In this document: positions 30,306 through 38,378 of the stretch, piece by piece
How positions within the stretch are numbered: the first letter of the stretch is position 1
Layout: the number at the start of each line of letters is the position of its first letter
Assembly (NCBI RefSeq): GCF_002940005.1
Contig: NZ_MDEF01000004.1
Length of the DNA stretch: 64,000 nt
Reading direction: 5' to 3' (one strand)
DNA from: Xanthomonas hortorum
GTDB lineage: Bacteria; Pseudomonadota; Gammaproteobacteria; Xanthomonadales; Xanthomonadaceae
Position numbers and translations under genes: made by a program
The notes under the pieces: generated by a model
Told to the model about the DNA's origin: nothing
The model's input: the letters and a program-made list of their open reading frames with translations, nothing else
Database searches by the model: none

Positions 30306-32165
30306 CTATTGCGCTTCCAGCGGCATGCCCATATCCGACTGCACCTTGTCGGCGGCCGCGTCGCCGCGCGCAAGCACGCGCAGTCGCGCGCGCAAGCGCT
30401 CAACATTCGCCTCGCCCTGCTCCAATCCAATGCGCACGTCGGCCGGTAATTGCTGCCGGCCCAGCGCTTGCAGCTGCTTCCAACCATCGATCAACACGCC
30501 ACTTTCTTGCGCCACGCGTGCGGTCAGTTGTTGCTGCTCGTCTGCCTGAGGCACTCCGTAACCGGACGTTCCCAGCAGCGTGGCCGGGTGACTGAGTTGC
30601 GCCTGCCGTGCGAACAACGCCTGTAGCTGGCCGTGCACAACGTCACGCCCGGCAGCACCCGGTTGCAGCAGGCGCTTGAGCGCATCGCGCGCCAGCAATT
30701 CCTGTCGCCGCAATGCAGCTTGTTCCAGCAGCAACGCAGCTGCCGTTTCGCGCAAACCGCCTTGGTCGACCCATTGCGCACGTGCATCCGGTCGCGCATC
30801 CAGCCATTGCTCCACGCTCGTCTGCGGCACCGGCATGCCACGGCGGATCACCTCGAACATGGTCTGGTAATGCGCGGCTGCCGATTCGAAGTAATAGCCT
30901 TGGCGAATCGCTTGTGCACGGTCGTCCAGCACCTGCATGTCGGCGATGCCGGCGCGTTGCAGGCGATGCCGCACACCGCGCGGCGTGATCGACGACAACC
31001 TGGCTGCGGCCAGGCGTGGCACGCCGTCGTGCAGCAGCTTGAAGGTCTCCACCGCACAGTTGTTGCCGATGAAGTAATAGCGCCCGTCGTAGCTCCAGTG
31101 CACCTGCGCCACGCGGGCGAGCAGCGCGGCGATTTCCTCGGGCGTGAGCTTCAGCGGCACAGACGACAAAGCGCGCAGTTCGACCTTGGTGTATTCGTCG
31201 ACGACCTGATTCAACGGCAGCACGAACAGCCGCGACGGGTAGGAGCCGGTCAGCCCGCGCCAGCTGGAAATCTGCACATCGCCGACAAACGCGCGAAACG
31301 ACAGCACGCGGTGATACTGCAGATCCATGCGGCAATCCGGACCAGGTACACGGCTAGGCGCACAGATCACCAGACGCAACATGCTGTGGCCCCAGCGACT
31401 CATCGGCTGCTCGTTGCCCTCGGCCAACAAATAATCCACTGCGTACACGCGCGCTGGATCCAGCCGCAGCAGCGACATCGCACCGGCATCGCTATCGGCC
31501 TGCAGGTACGGCAACGTCGTGTCGCATGCGACCACCGCGCGTGGCGCGCCAAACTGCTCACCGAACCAGGCAGACAGCGCCGGGCGCCGGCAGTGATAGT
31601 CGGCATCCAGCACGTAATGTTCGAGATTCACCGCAACAAACTCGGCGGGGCTACGCCGTTCGTAGTCGTCGGGGCTGCGATCGCTAAATTGATTTTCGCC
31701 ACGCCCGAGCCGCCATGGACGCACCTGCCAGCCAGCCAGATCGCGCAGACGCGGATCGCGCGACAACCCGCCTTGCGGGCCACGATCGAGCACATGCGCC
31801 AACTCGTGCACCACGGCGGCCATTGCCGCGCGCGTGGCCGGTGCGTCGATATCCGCCTGCGCCGTCGCCGATTGCGCGCTCCACGCCTGCAGCAATGCGC
31901 GATCGAGCAGAACGCGCTGACCGATCGCACGACCATGCACGTGCGCCGGTAGATCCGTGCGCCATTGCAGCTGGATCGGTGCAGTGATGCGCTGCGTCCA
32001 CCCTGACGGCAGACGCTGCGCCACCTGTTCAACTAAGACATGCGTTGCTGTGATCTGCGCCGGATTGAGGTCCAGCGGAACAACTTCAACATGCAACTCG
32101 GCCTGCGCCGCCGGTGCGATCACGGCGGCCAACCACAGCCACCCGCACCAGCGGCGCAAACTCAC
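30306..32165 (-). CDS. DUF4105-family secreted protein with a metalloprotease-type HExxH motif
   Basis: The 619-residue protein starts with GTG and has a signal peptide (WLWLAAVIAPAAQAEL). Residues 117-128 read AVVHELAHVLDR, a zincin-like HELAH motif at 120-124, followed by an E-rich stretch (YERRSPAEFVAVNLEHYVLD). The middle part, RWGHSMLRLVICAPSR ... VLSFRAFVGDVQISSWRGLTGSYPSRLFVLPL and YYFIGNNCAVETFKLL, is typical of DUF4105, a family with conserved H and C residues. A peptidase or envelope hydrolase role is suggested but unproven. The start overlaps the DUF2388 gene stop, so the two form a unit. Confidence 0.78.
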   Translation of the reverse strand: MSLRRWCGWLWLAAVIAPAAQAELHVEVVPLDLNPAQITATHVLVEQVAQRLPSGWTQRITAPIQLQWRTDLPAHVHGRAIGQRVLLDRALLQAWSAQSATAQADIDAPATRAAMAAVVHELAHVLDRGPQGGLSRDPRLRDLAGWQVRPWRLGRGENQFSDRSPDDYERRSPAEFVAVNLEHYVLDADYHCRRPALSAWFGEQFGAPRAVVACDTTLPYLQADSDAGAMSLLRLDPARVYAVDYLLAEGNEQPMSRWGHSMLRLVICAPSRVPGPDCRMDLQYHRVLSFRAFVGDVQISSWRGLTGSYPSRLFVLPLNQVVDEYTKVELRALSSVPLKLTPEEIAALLARVAQVHWSYDGRYYFIGNNCAVETFKLLHDGVPRLAAARLSSITPRGVRHRLQRAGIADMQVLDDRAQAIRQGYYFESAAAHYQTMFEVIRRGMPVPQTSVEQWLDARPDARAQWVDQGGLRETAAALLLEQAALRRQELLARDALKRLLQPGAAGRDVVHGQLQALFARQAQLSHPATLLGTSGYGVPQADEQQQLTARVAQESGVLIDGWKQLQALGRQQLPADVRIGLEQGEANVERLRARLRVLARGDAAADKVQSDMGMPLEAQ

Positions 32166-32455
32166 TGGGCCAGGATGGACTGAGCCAGTTGCAGGTCGCT
32201 GGACAGCCGCGCCGCATCGTTGCGGCTACGCAGCTGCAGCAGCGCCGCTTCCAGACGCGCGCCACGGATGGCGCCATCGCTGGCGACGAAGCCGGCCGCG
32301 TCTTCGCGTGCATCGGCAACCACTTTGTCGTCGCCCGAACTGCTGCTGTCGGACGAACCGGCCGACGATGCACCCGCCGAGGTCCCGGCCAGGCTGGTTG
32401 CGAAAGCTGCCAGCGGCAGCAGCGTCAAAGCGCAAAACACGAGAGAGCGCATCAT
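32162..32455 (-). CDS. DUF2388-family small exported protein
   Basis: This 97-residue protein has a signal peptide (MMRSLVFCALTLLPLAAFATS) and a Ser/Gly-rich linker (residues 22-40). The family core is DDKVVADAREDAAGFVASDGAIRGARLEAALLQLRSRN with DLQLAQSILAQ at the C-terminus, the DUF2388 pattern known from pseudomonads. The start is ATG 32455 or the adjacent ATG 32452. Its stop overlaps the GTG start of the DUF4105 gene, so both are likely made together. The function is unknown. Confidence 0.8.
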   Translation of the reverse strand: MMRSLVFCALTLLPLAAFATSLAGTSAGASSAGSSDSSSSGDDKVVADAREDAAGFVASDGAIRGARLEAALLQLRSRNDAARLSSDLQLAQSILAQ

Positions 32456-32489
32456 CGGCGTATCGATTCCATGTGAAGGTGGTGAGAGA

Positions 32490-33908
32490 CTAACCGGCGC
32501 GCGTGGTGCCGGGCAGCTCGTCCATCTCAAACAGCTTGCCGGGATTCAGCAAAAGATGAGGATCGAGCACATGTTTGATGCCGCGCATCAAGGCGATTTC
32601 CGCCGCAGAGCGCGTGCTCCACAAGTACGCCTTCTTGACCAACCCAATCCCGTGTTCGGCAGAAATGCTGCCGCCAAAACGCTGCAAGGCCTGCGCCAGC
32701 AGCTTGGTGACGTGGTCGCAGGCAGCAACGAAATCGGCCTGCGTCATGTCATCCGGCTTGAGCACATTGATGTGCAGATTGCCGTCGCCGATATGGCCGA
32801 ACCACACCACATCGAAATGCGGATAGGCGTCGTGCAACAACGCCTGCGTTTCGGCCATAAACGCCGGCATTGCCGAGATGCGCACCGACACATCATTTTT
32901 ATAGGGCGTGTAGCGCGCCAATGCTTCGGTAATGCCTTCGCGCAGCCGCCACAGCTGCGCAGCCTGCGCATCGCTCTGGCTGATCACACCATCGCTGACC
33001 CAGCCCTGTTCCATGCAGGTCTCGAACGCCGCCATCGCGGCGGCTTCCTGCACCTCGTCGCCGGCAGCGAATTCGGTGACCACGTAATAGGGGTGGACTT
33101 CCGCAAATGGCGCCTGTGCACCATGCGCCAGCATATGTTCCAGCGCGCGGTCGGTGAAGAATTCAAACGCTTCCAGGCGCAGCTGCGCGCGGAACGCGGC
33201 AAACACCTGCATCAATACATCGAAGGACGGCAGCGCCAGCAGCATCACGTTGCTCGGCGGCGGCGGGTCGGTCAGCCGCAGTGTCGCTTCGACCACGATG
33301 CCGAGCGTGCCTTCGGAGCCGATCATCAGATGACGGAAGTCGTAGCCGCTGGAATTTTTCACCAACGCGTTATTGAGCTCGAGCACTTCGCCGGCGCCGG
33401 TGACCACTTTCAAGCCGGCCACCCATTCGCGCGTATTGCCGTAGCGAATCACCCGGATGCCGCCGGCATTGGTGGCGATATTGCCGCCGATCGAACACGA
33501 CCCACGCGCAGCGAAATCCACCGGATAGATCAAGCCATGTTCGCGTGCGGCATTGTGCACCGCTTCCAGCGGCATGCCGGCCTGCACGGTGAGCGTGCGG
33601 TCCACCGCGTTGAACTCCAGCGGCTTGTTTAGACGCTCCAGGCTGAGTACCAGCTCGCCGTTGGCCGCCACCGCACCGCCGGACAACCCGGTGCGCCCGC
33701 CCGACGGCACCACTGCCACGCCTTGCGCATTTGCCCAGCGCACCACGGCCTGCACTTCGTCCACTGAACCGGGCAAGGCGATCGCGAGCGGGTTGGGCGT
33801 CCAGCGCCGCGTCCAGTCGCGGCCGTAATGCTCCAGGTCGGCTGGCTCAGTCTTCAAACGCAACGCGGGCACGGCCTGTTGCAACGAAAGGATGCGGGGA
33901 TCGGTCAT
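32490..33908 (-). CDS. FAD-binding oxidoreductase, probable D-2-hydroxyglutarate dehydrogenase
   Basis: The enzyme belongs to the FAD-linked oxidase family of D-2-hydroxyacid dehydrogenases. The 472-residue protein has the PCMH-type FAD domain (VVPSGGRTGLSGGAV, GSCSIGGNIATNAGGIRVIRYG, MIGSEGTLGIVVEATLRL) and the C-terminal substrate domain with HIGDGNLHINVLKP and SAEHGIGLVKKAY. Lactate, glycolate or 2-hydroxyglutarate are all possible substrates. Divergent adjacency to serA favours D-2-hydroxyglutarate: SerA makes it as a side product and this enzyme would recycle it, as shown in Pseudomonas. The start is ATG 33908; the longer frame adds no homology. Confidence 0.85.
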   Translation of the reverse strand: MTDPRILSLQQAVPALRLKTEPADLEHYGRDWTRRWTPNPLAIALPGSVDEVQAVVRWANAQGVAVVPSGGRTGLSGGAVAANGELVLSLERLNKPLEFNAVDRTLTVQAGMPLEAVHNAAREHGLIYPVDFAARGSCSIGGNIATNAGGIRVIRYGNTREWVAGLKVVTGAGEVLELNNALVKNSSGYDFRHLMIGSEGTLGIVVEATLRLTDPPPPSNVMLLALPSFDVLMQVFAAFRAQLRLEAFEFFTDRALEHMLAHGAQAPFAEVHPYYVVTEFAAGDEVQEAAAMAAFETCMEQGWVSDGVISQSDAQAAQLWRLREGITEALARYTPYKNDVSVRISAMPAFMAETQALLHDAYPHFDVVWFGHIGDGNLHINVLKPDDMTQADFVAACDHVTKLLAQALQRFGGSISAEHGIGLVKKAYLWSTRSAAEIALMRGIKHVLDPHLLLNPGKLFEMDELPGTTRAG

Positions 33909-34116
33909 GGCACGCGGCGCAGCGGTAGGAACCGCACAGCCTGCCAGTGTGCGCCAGCCTCGTCCAGCGGCCGCACGTACTGACGCTGCAGTGTTGGATT
34001 CAGCTGAAACCGTTGCACCGCAAGGACTTTGCCTGCGCAAACACTGCGTTGCGGCTGCCAAATCCGGCACCCCATCTGGCATAGTTGCCGACCCGATTGC
34101 TGCAGTACGCCCCCTC

Positions 34117-35358
34117 ATGTCGCCGAAGAGAACCTCGTTTCCCAAGCAGGACATCCGCGTCCTGTTGCTGGAAGGCATCAGCCAGACCGCCGTGGATGTG
34201 CTGCGCGCCGCCGGTTATTCGCAGATCGAACTGCATGCCAAGTCGTTGCCGGAAGACGAACTCAAGGCGCGCATCGCCGAGGCGCACATCGTCGGCATAC
34301 GCTCGCGCACGCAATTGAGTGCCGAGGTGCTGGCGCATGCCAAGCGCTTGATCGCCATTGGCTGCTTCTGCATCGGCACCAACCAGGTCGACCTGGACGC
34401 GGCCGAACTGGCCGGCATCCCGGTCTTCAACGCGCCCTACTCCAATACCCGCAGCGTGGCCGAACTGGTCATCGCCGAGGCAATCCTGCTGTTGCGCGGC
34501 ATTCCGCAGAAGAACGCCGAATGCCATCGCGGCGGCTGGTCCAAGTCGGCCGCCGGCAGCCACGAAACGCGCGGCAAGGTACTGGGCATCGTCGGTTACG
34601 GGCACATCGGCACGCAGGTCGGCGTGCTGGCCGAATCCTTGGGCATGCAGGTGATCTTCCACGACATCGAAACCAAACTGTCGCTGGGCAACGCGCGTGC
34701 GGCGATCGATCTGCACGACCTGCTGGCGCGCTCGGACGTGGTGACCTTGCACGTGCCCGAAACACCGTCCACCAAGGACATGGTCGGCGCCGCAGAAATT
34801 GCCCGCATGAAACACGGCGCGCATCTGATCAACGCCTCGCGCGGCACCGTCATCGACATCGGCGCGCTGGATGCGGCGCTGACCTCCGGCCAGATCGGCG
34901 GCGCGGCGGTGGACGTGTTCCCGATCGAGCCCAAGGGCAACGGCGATGCGTTCGAGTCCCCGTTGATTGCGCACGACAACGTGATCCTGACCCCGCACGT
35001 GGGCGGCAGCACGCTGGAAGCGCAGGACAATATCGGTGTCGAAGTGGCTGCCAAACTGGTGCGCTATAGCGACAATGGCAGCACCTTGTCGGCAGTGAAT
35101 TTCCCCGAAGTCACCCTGCCCGAGCATCCCGACAGCCTGCGTTTGCTGCACATCCATCGCAACGTGCCGGGCGTGCTGTCCAAGATCAACGAACTGTTCT
35201 CGCGCCATAACGTCAACATCGACGGCCAGTTCCTGCGCACCGACGCCAAGGTGGGTTACGTGGTGATCGATGTCAGCGCCAGCGAGGCGCAGGCCACCGC
35301 GCTGAAGGAAGGCCTGGCCTTGATCGAAGGGACGTTGCGGACGCGGATTTTGTATTGA
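34117..35358 (+). CDS. serA: D-3-phosphoglycerate dehydrogenase
   Basis: SerA catalyses the first step of serine synthesis, oxidising 3-phosphoglycerate with NAD. The 413-residue protein has the split substrate domain, the Rossmann motif VLGIVGYGHIGTQVGVLAESLGM, and the catalytic R/E/H set, with the histidine in ILTPHVGGSTLEAQ. A C-terminal ACT domain (LHIHRNVPGVLSKINELFSRHNVNIDGQFL) would bind serine for feedback inhibition, as in E. coli SerA (410 residues). The start ATG 34117 fits this length; the open frame runs further upstream into the divergent oxidoreductase. About 208 bases separate the two divergent starts. Confidence 0.95.
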   Translation: MSPKRTSFPKQDIRVLLLEGISQTAVDVLRAAGYSQIELHAKSLPEDELKARIAEAHIVGIRSRTQLSAEVLAHAKRLIAIGCFCIGTNQVDLDAAELAGIPVFNAPYSNTRSVAELVIAEAILLLRGIPQKNAECHRGGWSKSAAGSHETRGKVLGIVGYGHIGTQVGVLAESLGMQVIFHDIETKLSLGNARAAIDLHDLLARSDVVTLHVPETPSTKDMVGAAEIARMKHGAHLINASRGTVIDIGALDAALTSGQIGGAAVDVFPIEPKGNGDAFESPLIAHDNVILTPHVGGSTLEAQDNIGVEVAAKLVRYSDNGSTLSAVNFPEVTLPEHPDSLRLLHIHRNVPGVLSKINELFSRHNVNIDGQFLRTDAKVGYVVIDVSASEAQATALKEGLALIEGTLRTRILY

Positions 35359-35364
35359 GTTGAT

Positions 35365-35497
35365 CCCTTCTCCCGCCGGGACATAGGCCTCTTTACGGGG
35401 CGAAGGTGGCCCGAAGGGCCGGATGAGGGTACGGATGACTCGAGAACTCTAGCCGCCCGTACCCTCACCCCAACCCCTCTCCCGACGGGAGAGGGGC
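35365..35497. repeat. Extragenic repeat family D copy 2
   Basis: This second copy begins CCCTTCTCCCGCCGGGA and ends CCGTACCCTCACCCCAACCC...GGGAGAGGGGCT, matching the element at 30144-30272 except for a short insertion (CATAGGCCTCTTTACGG) near its left end. It lies just after the serA stop and may end its transcription. Confidence 0.8.
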
Positions 35498-35932
35498 TAC
35501 AAGCAGCGCCCCATTAACTCACTCAAGCCCTTACAAGGTCATGGCGACGACTTGCCGAGGCAGCAGCGTGGCCGGAGATTGGCGGAGAGCGGCACATGGA
35601 TGTGCCGCGGCGGCTAGTCAGACAGGATGTCTGACCGAGCCGAGGAGCCGATCCCCGGCCGCGCTGCTGCCCCTCACCGAAGCCAGCAATTGACGAGCAG
35701 TGCTCCCAAAGGGAGAGGGGCTTCAAGCAACGCCCCATTAACTCACGCAAGACCTTCAAAGGTCATGGCAACGACTTGCCGAGGCAGCGGCGTGGCTGGG
35801 GATTGGCGGAAAGCGGCACACGGATGTGCCGCGGCGGCGAGTCAGACAGGATGTCTGACCGAGCCGAGCAGCCGATCCCCGGCCGCGCTGCTGCAGCTCA
35901 CCGAAGCCAGTAAGCGACAGGCTGGCTAGACC
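35487..35932. repeat. Tandem duplication of about 224 bases carrying two family C repeats
   Basis: Unit 1 starts at 35487 (GGGAGAGGGGCTACAAGC) and unit 2 at 35711 (GGGAGAGGGGCTTCAAGC). Both continue with GCCCCATTAACTCAC, a GGTCATGGCGACGACTTGCC-like stretch, and then a complete family C repeat (35536-35687 and 35759-35910). The two units are about 90% identical by eye. The whole 35359-36066 spacer between serA and the Nudix gene is made of these repeats plus a GC-rich stretch to 36066; no gene was seen. Confidence 0.8.
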
Positions 35933-36066
35933 GCGCCTGAGTTCGCACACTCCCCAACCCCGCTCCGCGCCCCTGCCCGCGCTGCGGCGCGGGCGCTCCA
36001 AGGCGCGCGCGCGTGGCGCATGGGCAGCGGCTCATCGCCCCGGTGGGAGAGGCTTTAAAAAGCTGC

Positions 36067-36615
36067 TTAATTCGCGCGCCGAACCCACTTCTCCGCCATG
36101 CGCCGCATCGACGGATCCAGCTCCGGCTCGGCAAGCAGCTCTGCGATCGGCCGCCACGCCAACGCAAGGGACTCTTCGCTGACCTCGAACGCCTCGTCCG
36201 CGCCGGCCACTACCACATAGCGCGCGTCGTAATGCCAATGCCCGGCCACCTCGCCCCTTGCTGGAATCCAGTGCCGGTCCAGGTCAAAGATTGCCGTCTC
36301 GGCCAGGCGCAGCCCGCTCAATCCGGATTCCTCCTGCGCCTCGCGCAAAGCGACCTGCGCCAGATCGCGGTCGCCGTCGGCGTGTCCGCCCAGCTGCAGC
36401 CAACGCTGCAGCTTGCGGTGATGGGTCAGCAGCGTGCGCATGCCATCGGCGCTGACCACCCACGCAGAACCGGTGAAATGACCTTCGACACGCTCGCGCA
36501 CGAATGGATTACTGGCATCGTCCAGCAGTTGCGCGAATTGCTCGGCCAGCGCGGCTTCGTCCGGCCAGCGTGCGCGGTAGGCAGCCAATTGCTGTTGCAG
36601 CGTCGCATCCACCAT
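36067..36615 (-). CDS. Nudix hydrolase
   Basis: This is a cytoplasmic Nudix-fold hydrolase of about 182 residues. The Nudix helix reads GHADGDRDLAQVALREAQEESGL: the REAQEESGL end is canonical, but the residue that is usually glutamate at position 7 is arginine, preceded by an aspartate, as in the GGHADGD subgroup. Preceding segments VSADGMRTLLTHHRKLQRWLQLGG and following FDLDRHWIPARGEVAGHWHYDARYVVV support the fold. The substrate is unknown. The start ATG 36615 is preferred; 36654 would add 13 residues. Confidence 0.85.
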   Translation of the reverse strand: MVDATLQQQLAAYRARWPDEAALAEQFAQLLDDASNPFVRERVEGHFTGSAWVVSADGMRTLLTHHRKLQRWLQLGGHADGDRDLAQVALREAQEESGLSGLRLAETAIFDLDRHWIPARGEVAGHWHYDARYVVVAGADEAFEVSEESLALAWRPIAELLAEPELDPSMRRMAEKWVRRAN

Positions 36616-36796
36616 CTGTCGTTCTCGGTCGCCCGTTGCGGGCCAGGCGACCATTATCGTCGTTCATGCTGCGTACGTGCTTGTCGTGAGCGTGTAGCTT
36701 TGGCAAGGTAGGCCGCTTGCCTGTCCCACCGGGATGCGGCGCACCACCTTCGTCCGGGCGCCTGCGCCTTAGCTTTGCCACTTAGGGATGTACCGA

Positions 36797-38269
36797 ATGC
36801 TGAAGTCTTTGTTGAGGGTCAAACCGATCGAACCCGCCGGACGTGTCGATGCGGGCGAACCGGTCGAAGGCAGCCTGCAAGGCGAGGCCACGCTGCAACG
36901 CACCCTCACTGCCAAGCACCTGATCATGCTCGGCATCGGTGCAGTGATCGGCGCCGGCATCTTCGTGCTGACCGGCCAGGCCGCTGCCAACCACGCAGGA
37001 CCGGCGGTGATGCTGTCGTTCGTGTTTGCCGGCATCGCCTGCGCGTTCGCCGGCCTGTGCTACGCAGAGTTTGCCGCGATGATGCCGGTGTCCGGCAGCG
37101 CGTATTCGTATTCATATGCCACTCTCGGCGAGGGCATCGCCTGGTTCATCGGCTGGTGCCTGGTACTGGAATACCTGTTCGCCGGCTCCAGCGTCGCCGT
37201 CGGTTGGTCCGCCTACCTGATCAGCTTTTTGACCGGCACGCTCGGATTGCCGTTCCCAGCGGAACTGGCCGGTGCGCCATTGGCCTGGGACGGCCATAAC
37301 TTCGTCAGCTCCGGCAACCTCATCAACCTGCCGGCCGTGCTGATCGTGGCGGCGGTAAGCATGCTGTGCTACGTCGGCGTCACCCAGTCGGCGTTCGCCA
37401 ACGCGATCGTGGTGGCGATCAAGGTGGTGGTGATCTGCCTGTTCGTCGGCTTCGGCATTTCGTATATCGACCCGGCCAACTGGCACCCCTTCATCCCGGA
37501 AAACACCGGGCCGGGCAAGTTCGGCTGGGACGGGGTGTTCCGTGCGGCGTCCATCGTGTTCTTCTCCTATATCGGCTTCGACGCGGTCTCCACTTCCGCC
37601 GGCGAGACCAAGGATCCGCAGAAGAACATGCCGATCGGCATCCTGGTGTCGCTGGCGGTCTGCACCGTCATCTACATCATTGTCTGTGCCGTGTTGACCG
37701 GCTTGCTGCCCTACACCCAGCTCGGCACCGCCAAGCCGGTGGCCACCGCACTGGAAGCGCACCCGCAACTGACCTGGCTCAAGACCGCGGTGGAAATCGG
37801 TGCGATCGCCGGCCTGTCCTCGGTGGTGCTGGTGATGCTGATGGCGCAGCCGCGCATCTTCTACACCATGGCCAAGGACGGGTTGATGCCCAAACTGTTC
37901 GGCAAGGTGCATCCGAAGTTCCACACGCCCTATGTCGGTACGATCTTCGTCGGCGTGGTCGCGGCGCTGCTGGCCGGGTTGATCCCGCTCAGCGTGCTGG
38001 GCGAACTGGTGTCGATGGGCACCCTGCTCGCCTTCGCCACCGTGTGCGCCGGCGTGATGGTCTTGCGCTTCACCAAACCCGAGCTGGAGCGCCCGTTCCG
38101 GGTGCCGTTGGCGATGGTGATCTGCCCGCTGGGCGCGTTGGCCTGCCTGTTCCTGTTCTTCCAGGCCTTCCAGGAACACTGGAAAGTGTTCGTGGGCTGG
38201 ACCGTGATCGGTCTGTTTATCTATTTCGGTTACGGCATCCGCCATAGCCGTCTGGCCCGTAAGGTGTAA
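36797..38269 (+). CDS. Amino acid permease (APC superfamily, CAT-type), first of a tandem pair
   Basis: The 490-residue inner-membrane transporter has about 12 hydrophobic segments. The first carries the APC substrate-binding signature in LGIGAVIGAGIFVLTGQAAANHAGPAV. Further conserved parts are AEFAAMMPVSGSAYSYSYATLGE, SIVFFSYIGFDAVSTSAGETKDPQKNMPIGI and LVMLMAQPRIFYTMAKDGLMP, which resemble cationic/branched amino acid permeases of the YfnA/CAT group. ATG 36797 is chosen because AGGG lies nine bases upstream; ATG 36788 is directly adjacent to that AGGG. The next gene is a paralogue at roughly 60% identity by eye. Confidence 0.88.
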   Translation: MLKSLLRVKPIEPAGRVDAGEPVEGSLQGEATLQRTLTAKHLIMLGIGAVIGAGIFVLTGQAAANHAGPAVMLSFVFAGIACAFAGLCYAEFAAMMPVSGSAYSYSYATLGEGIAWFIGWCLVLEYLFAGSSVAVGWSAYLISFLTGTLGLPFPAELAGAPLAWDGHNFVSSGNLINLPAVLIVAAVSMLCYVGVTQSAFANAIVVAIKVVVICLFVGFGISYIDPANWHPFIPENTGPGKFGWDGVFRAASIVFFSYIGFDAVSTSAGETKDPQKNMPIGILVSLAVCTVIYIIVCAVLTGLLPYTQLGTAKPVATALEAHPQLTWLKTAVEIGAIAGLSSVVLVMLMAQPRIFYTMAKDGLMPKLFGKVHPKFHTPYVGTIFVGVVAALLAGLIPLSVLGELVSMGTLLAFATVCAGVMVLRFTKPELERPFRVPLAMVICPLGALACLFLFFQAFQEHWKVFVGWTVIGLFIYFGYGIRHSRLARKV

Positions 38270-38271
38270 TT

Positions 38272-38363
38272 GCGAGTCCCTCGCAAGAGCCCGCACCTCC
38301 ACGTGCGGGGATTTGGTAACGCGAACCCCTCGCACACGCCCGCACCGCCATGTGCAGGGATTC
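38272..38363 (+). repeat. Two degenerate 43-base direct repeats between the permease genes
   Basis: The units begin at 38272 (GCGAGTCCCTCGCAAGAGCC) and 38321 (GCGAACCCCTCGCACACGCC), 49 bases apart, and align along their length. Each contains a hairpin, CCCGCACCTCCACGTGCGGG in unit 1 and CCGCACCGCCATGTGCAGG (weaker) in unit 2. Unit 1 followed by GATTT could be a weak terminator. Unit 2 ends about 15 bases before the second permease start. Confidence 0.6.
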
Positions 38364-38378
38364 AACAGGAACCGCTGC

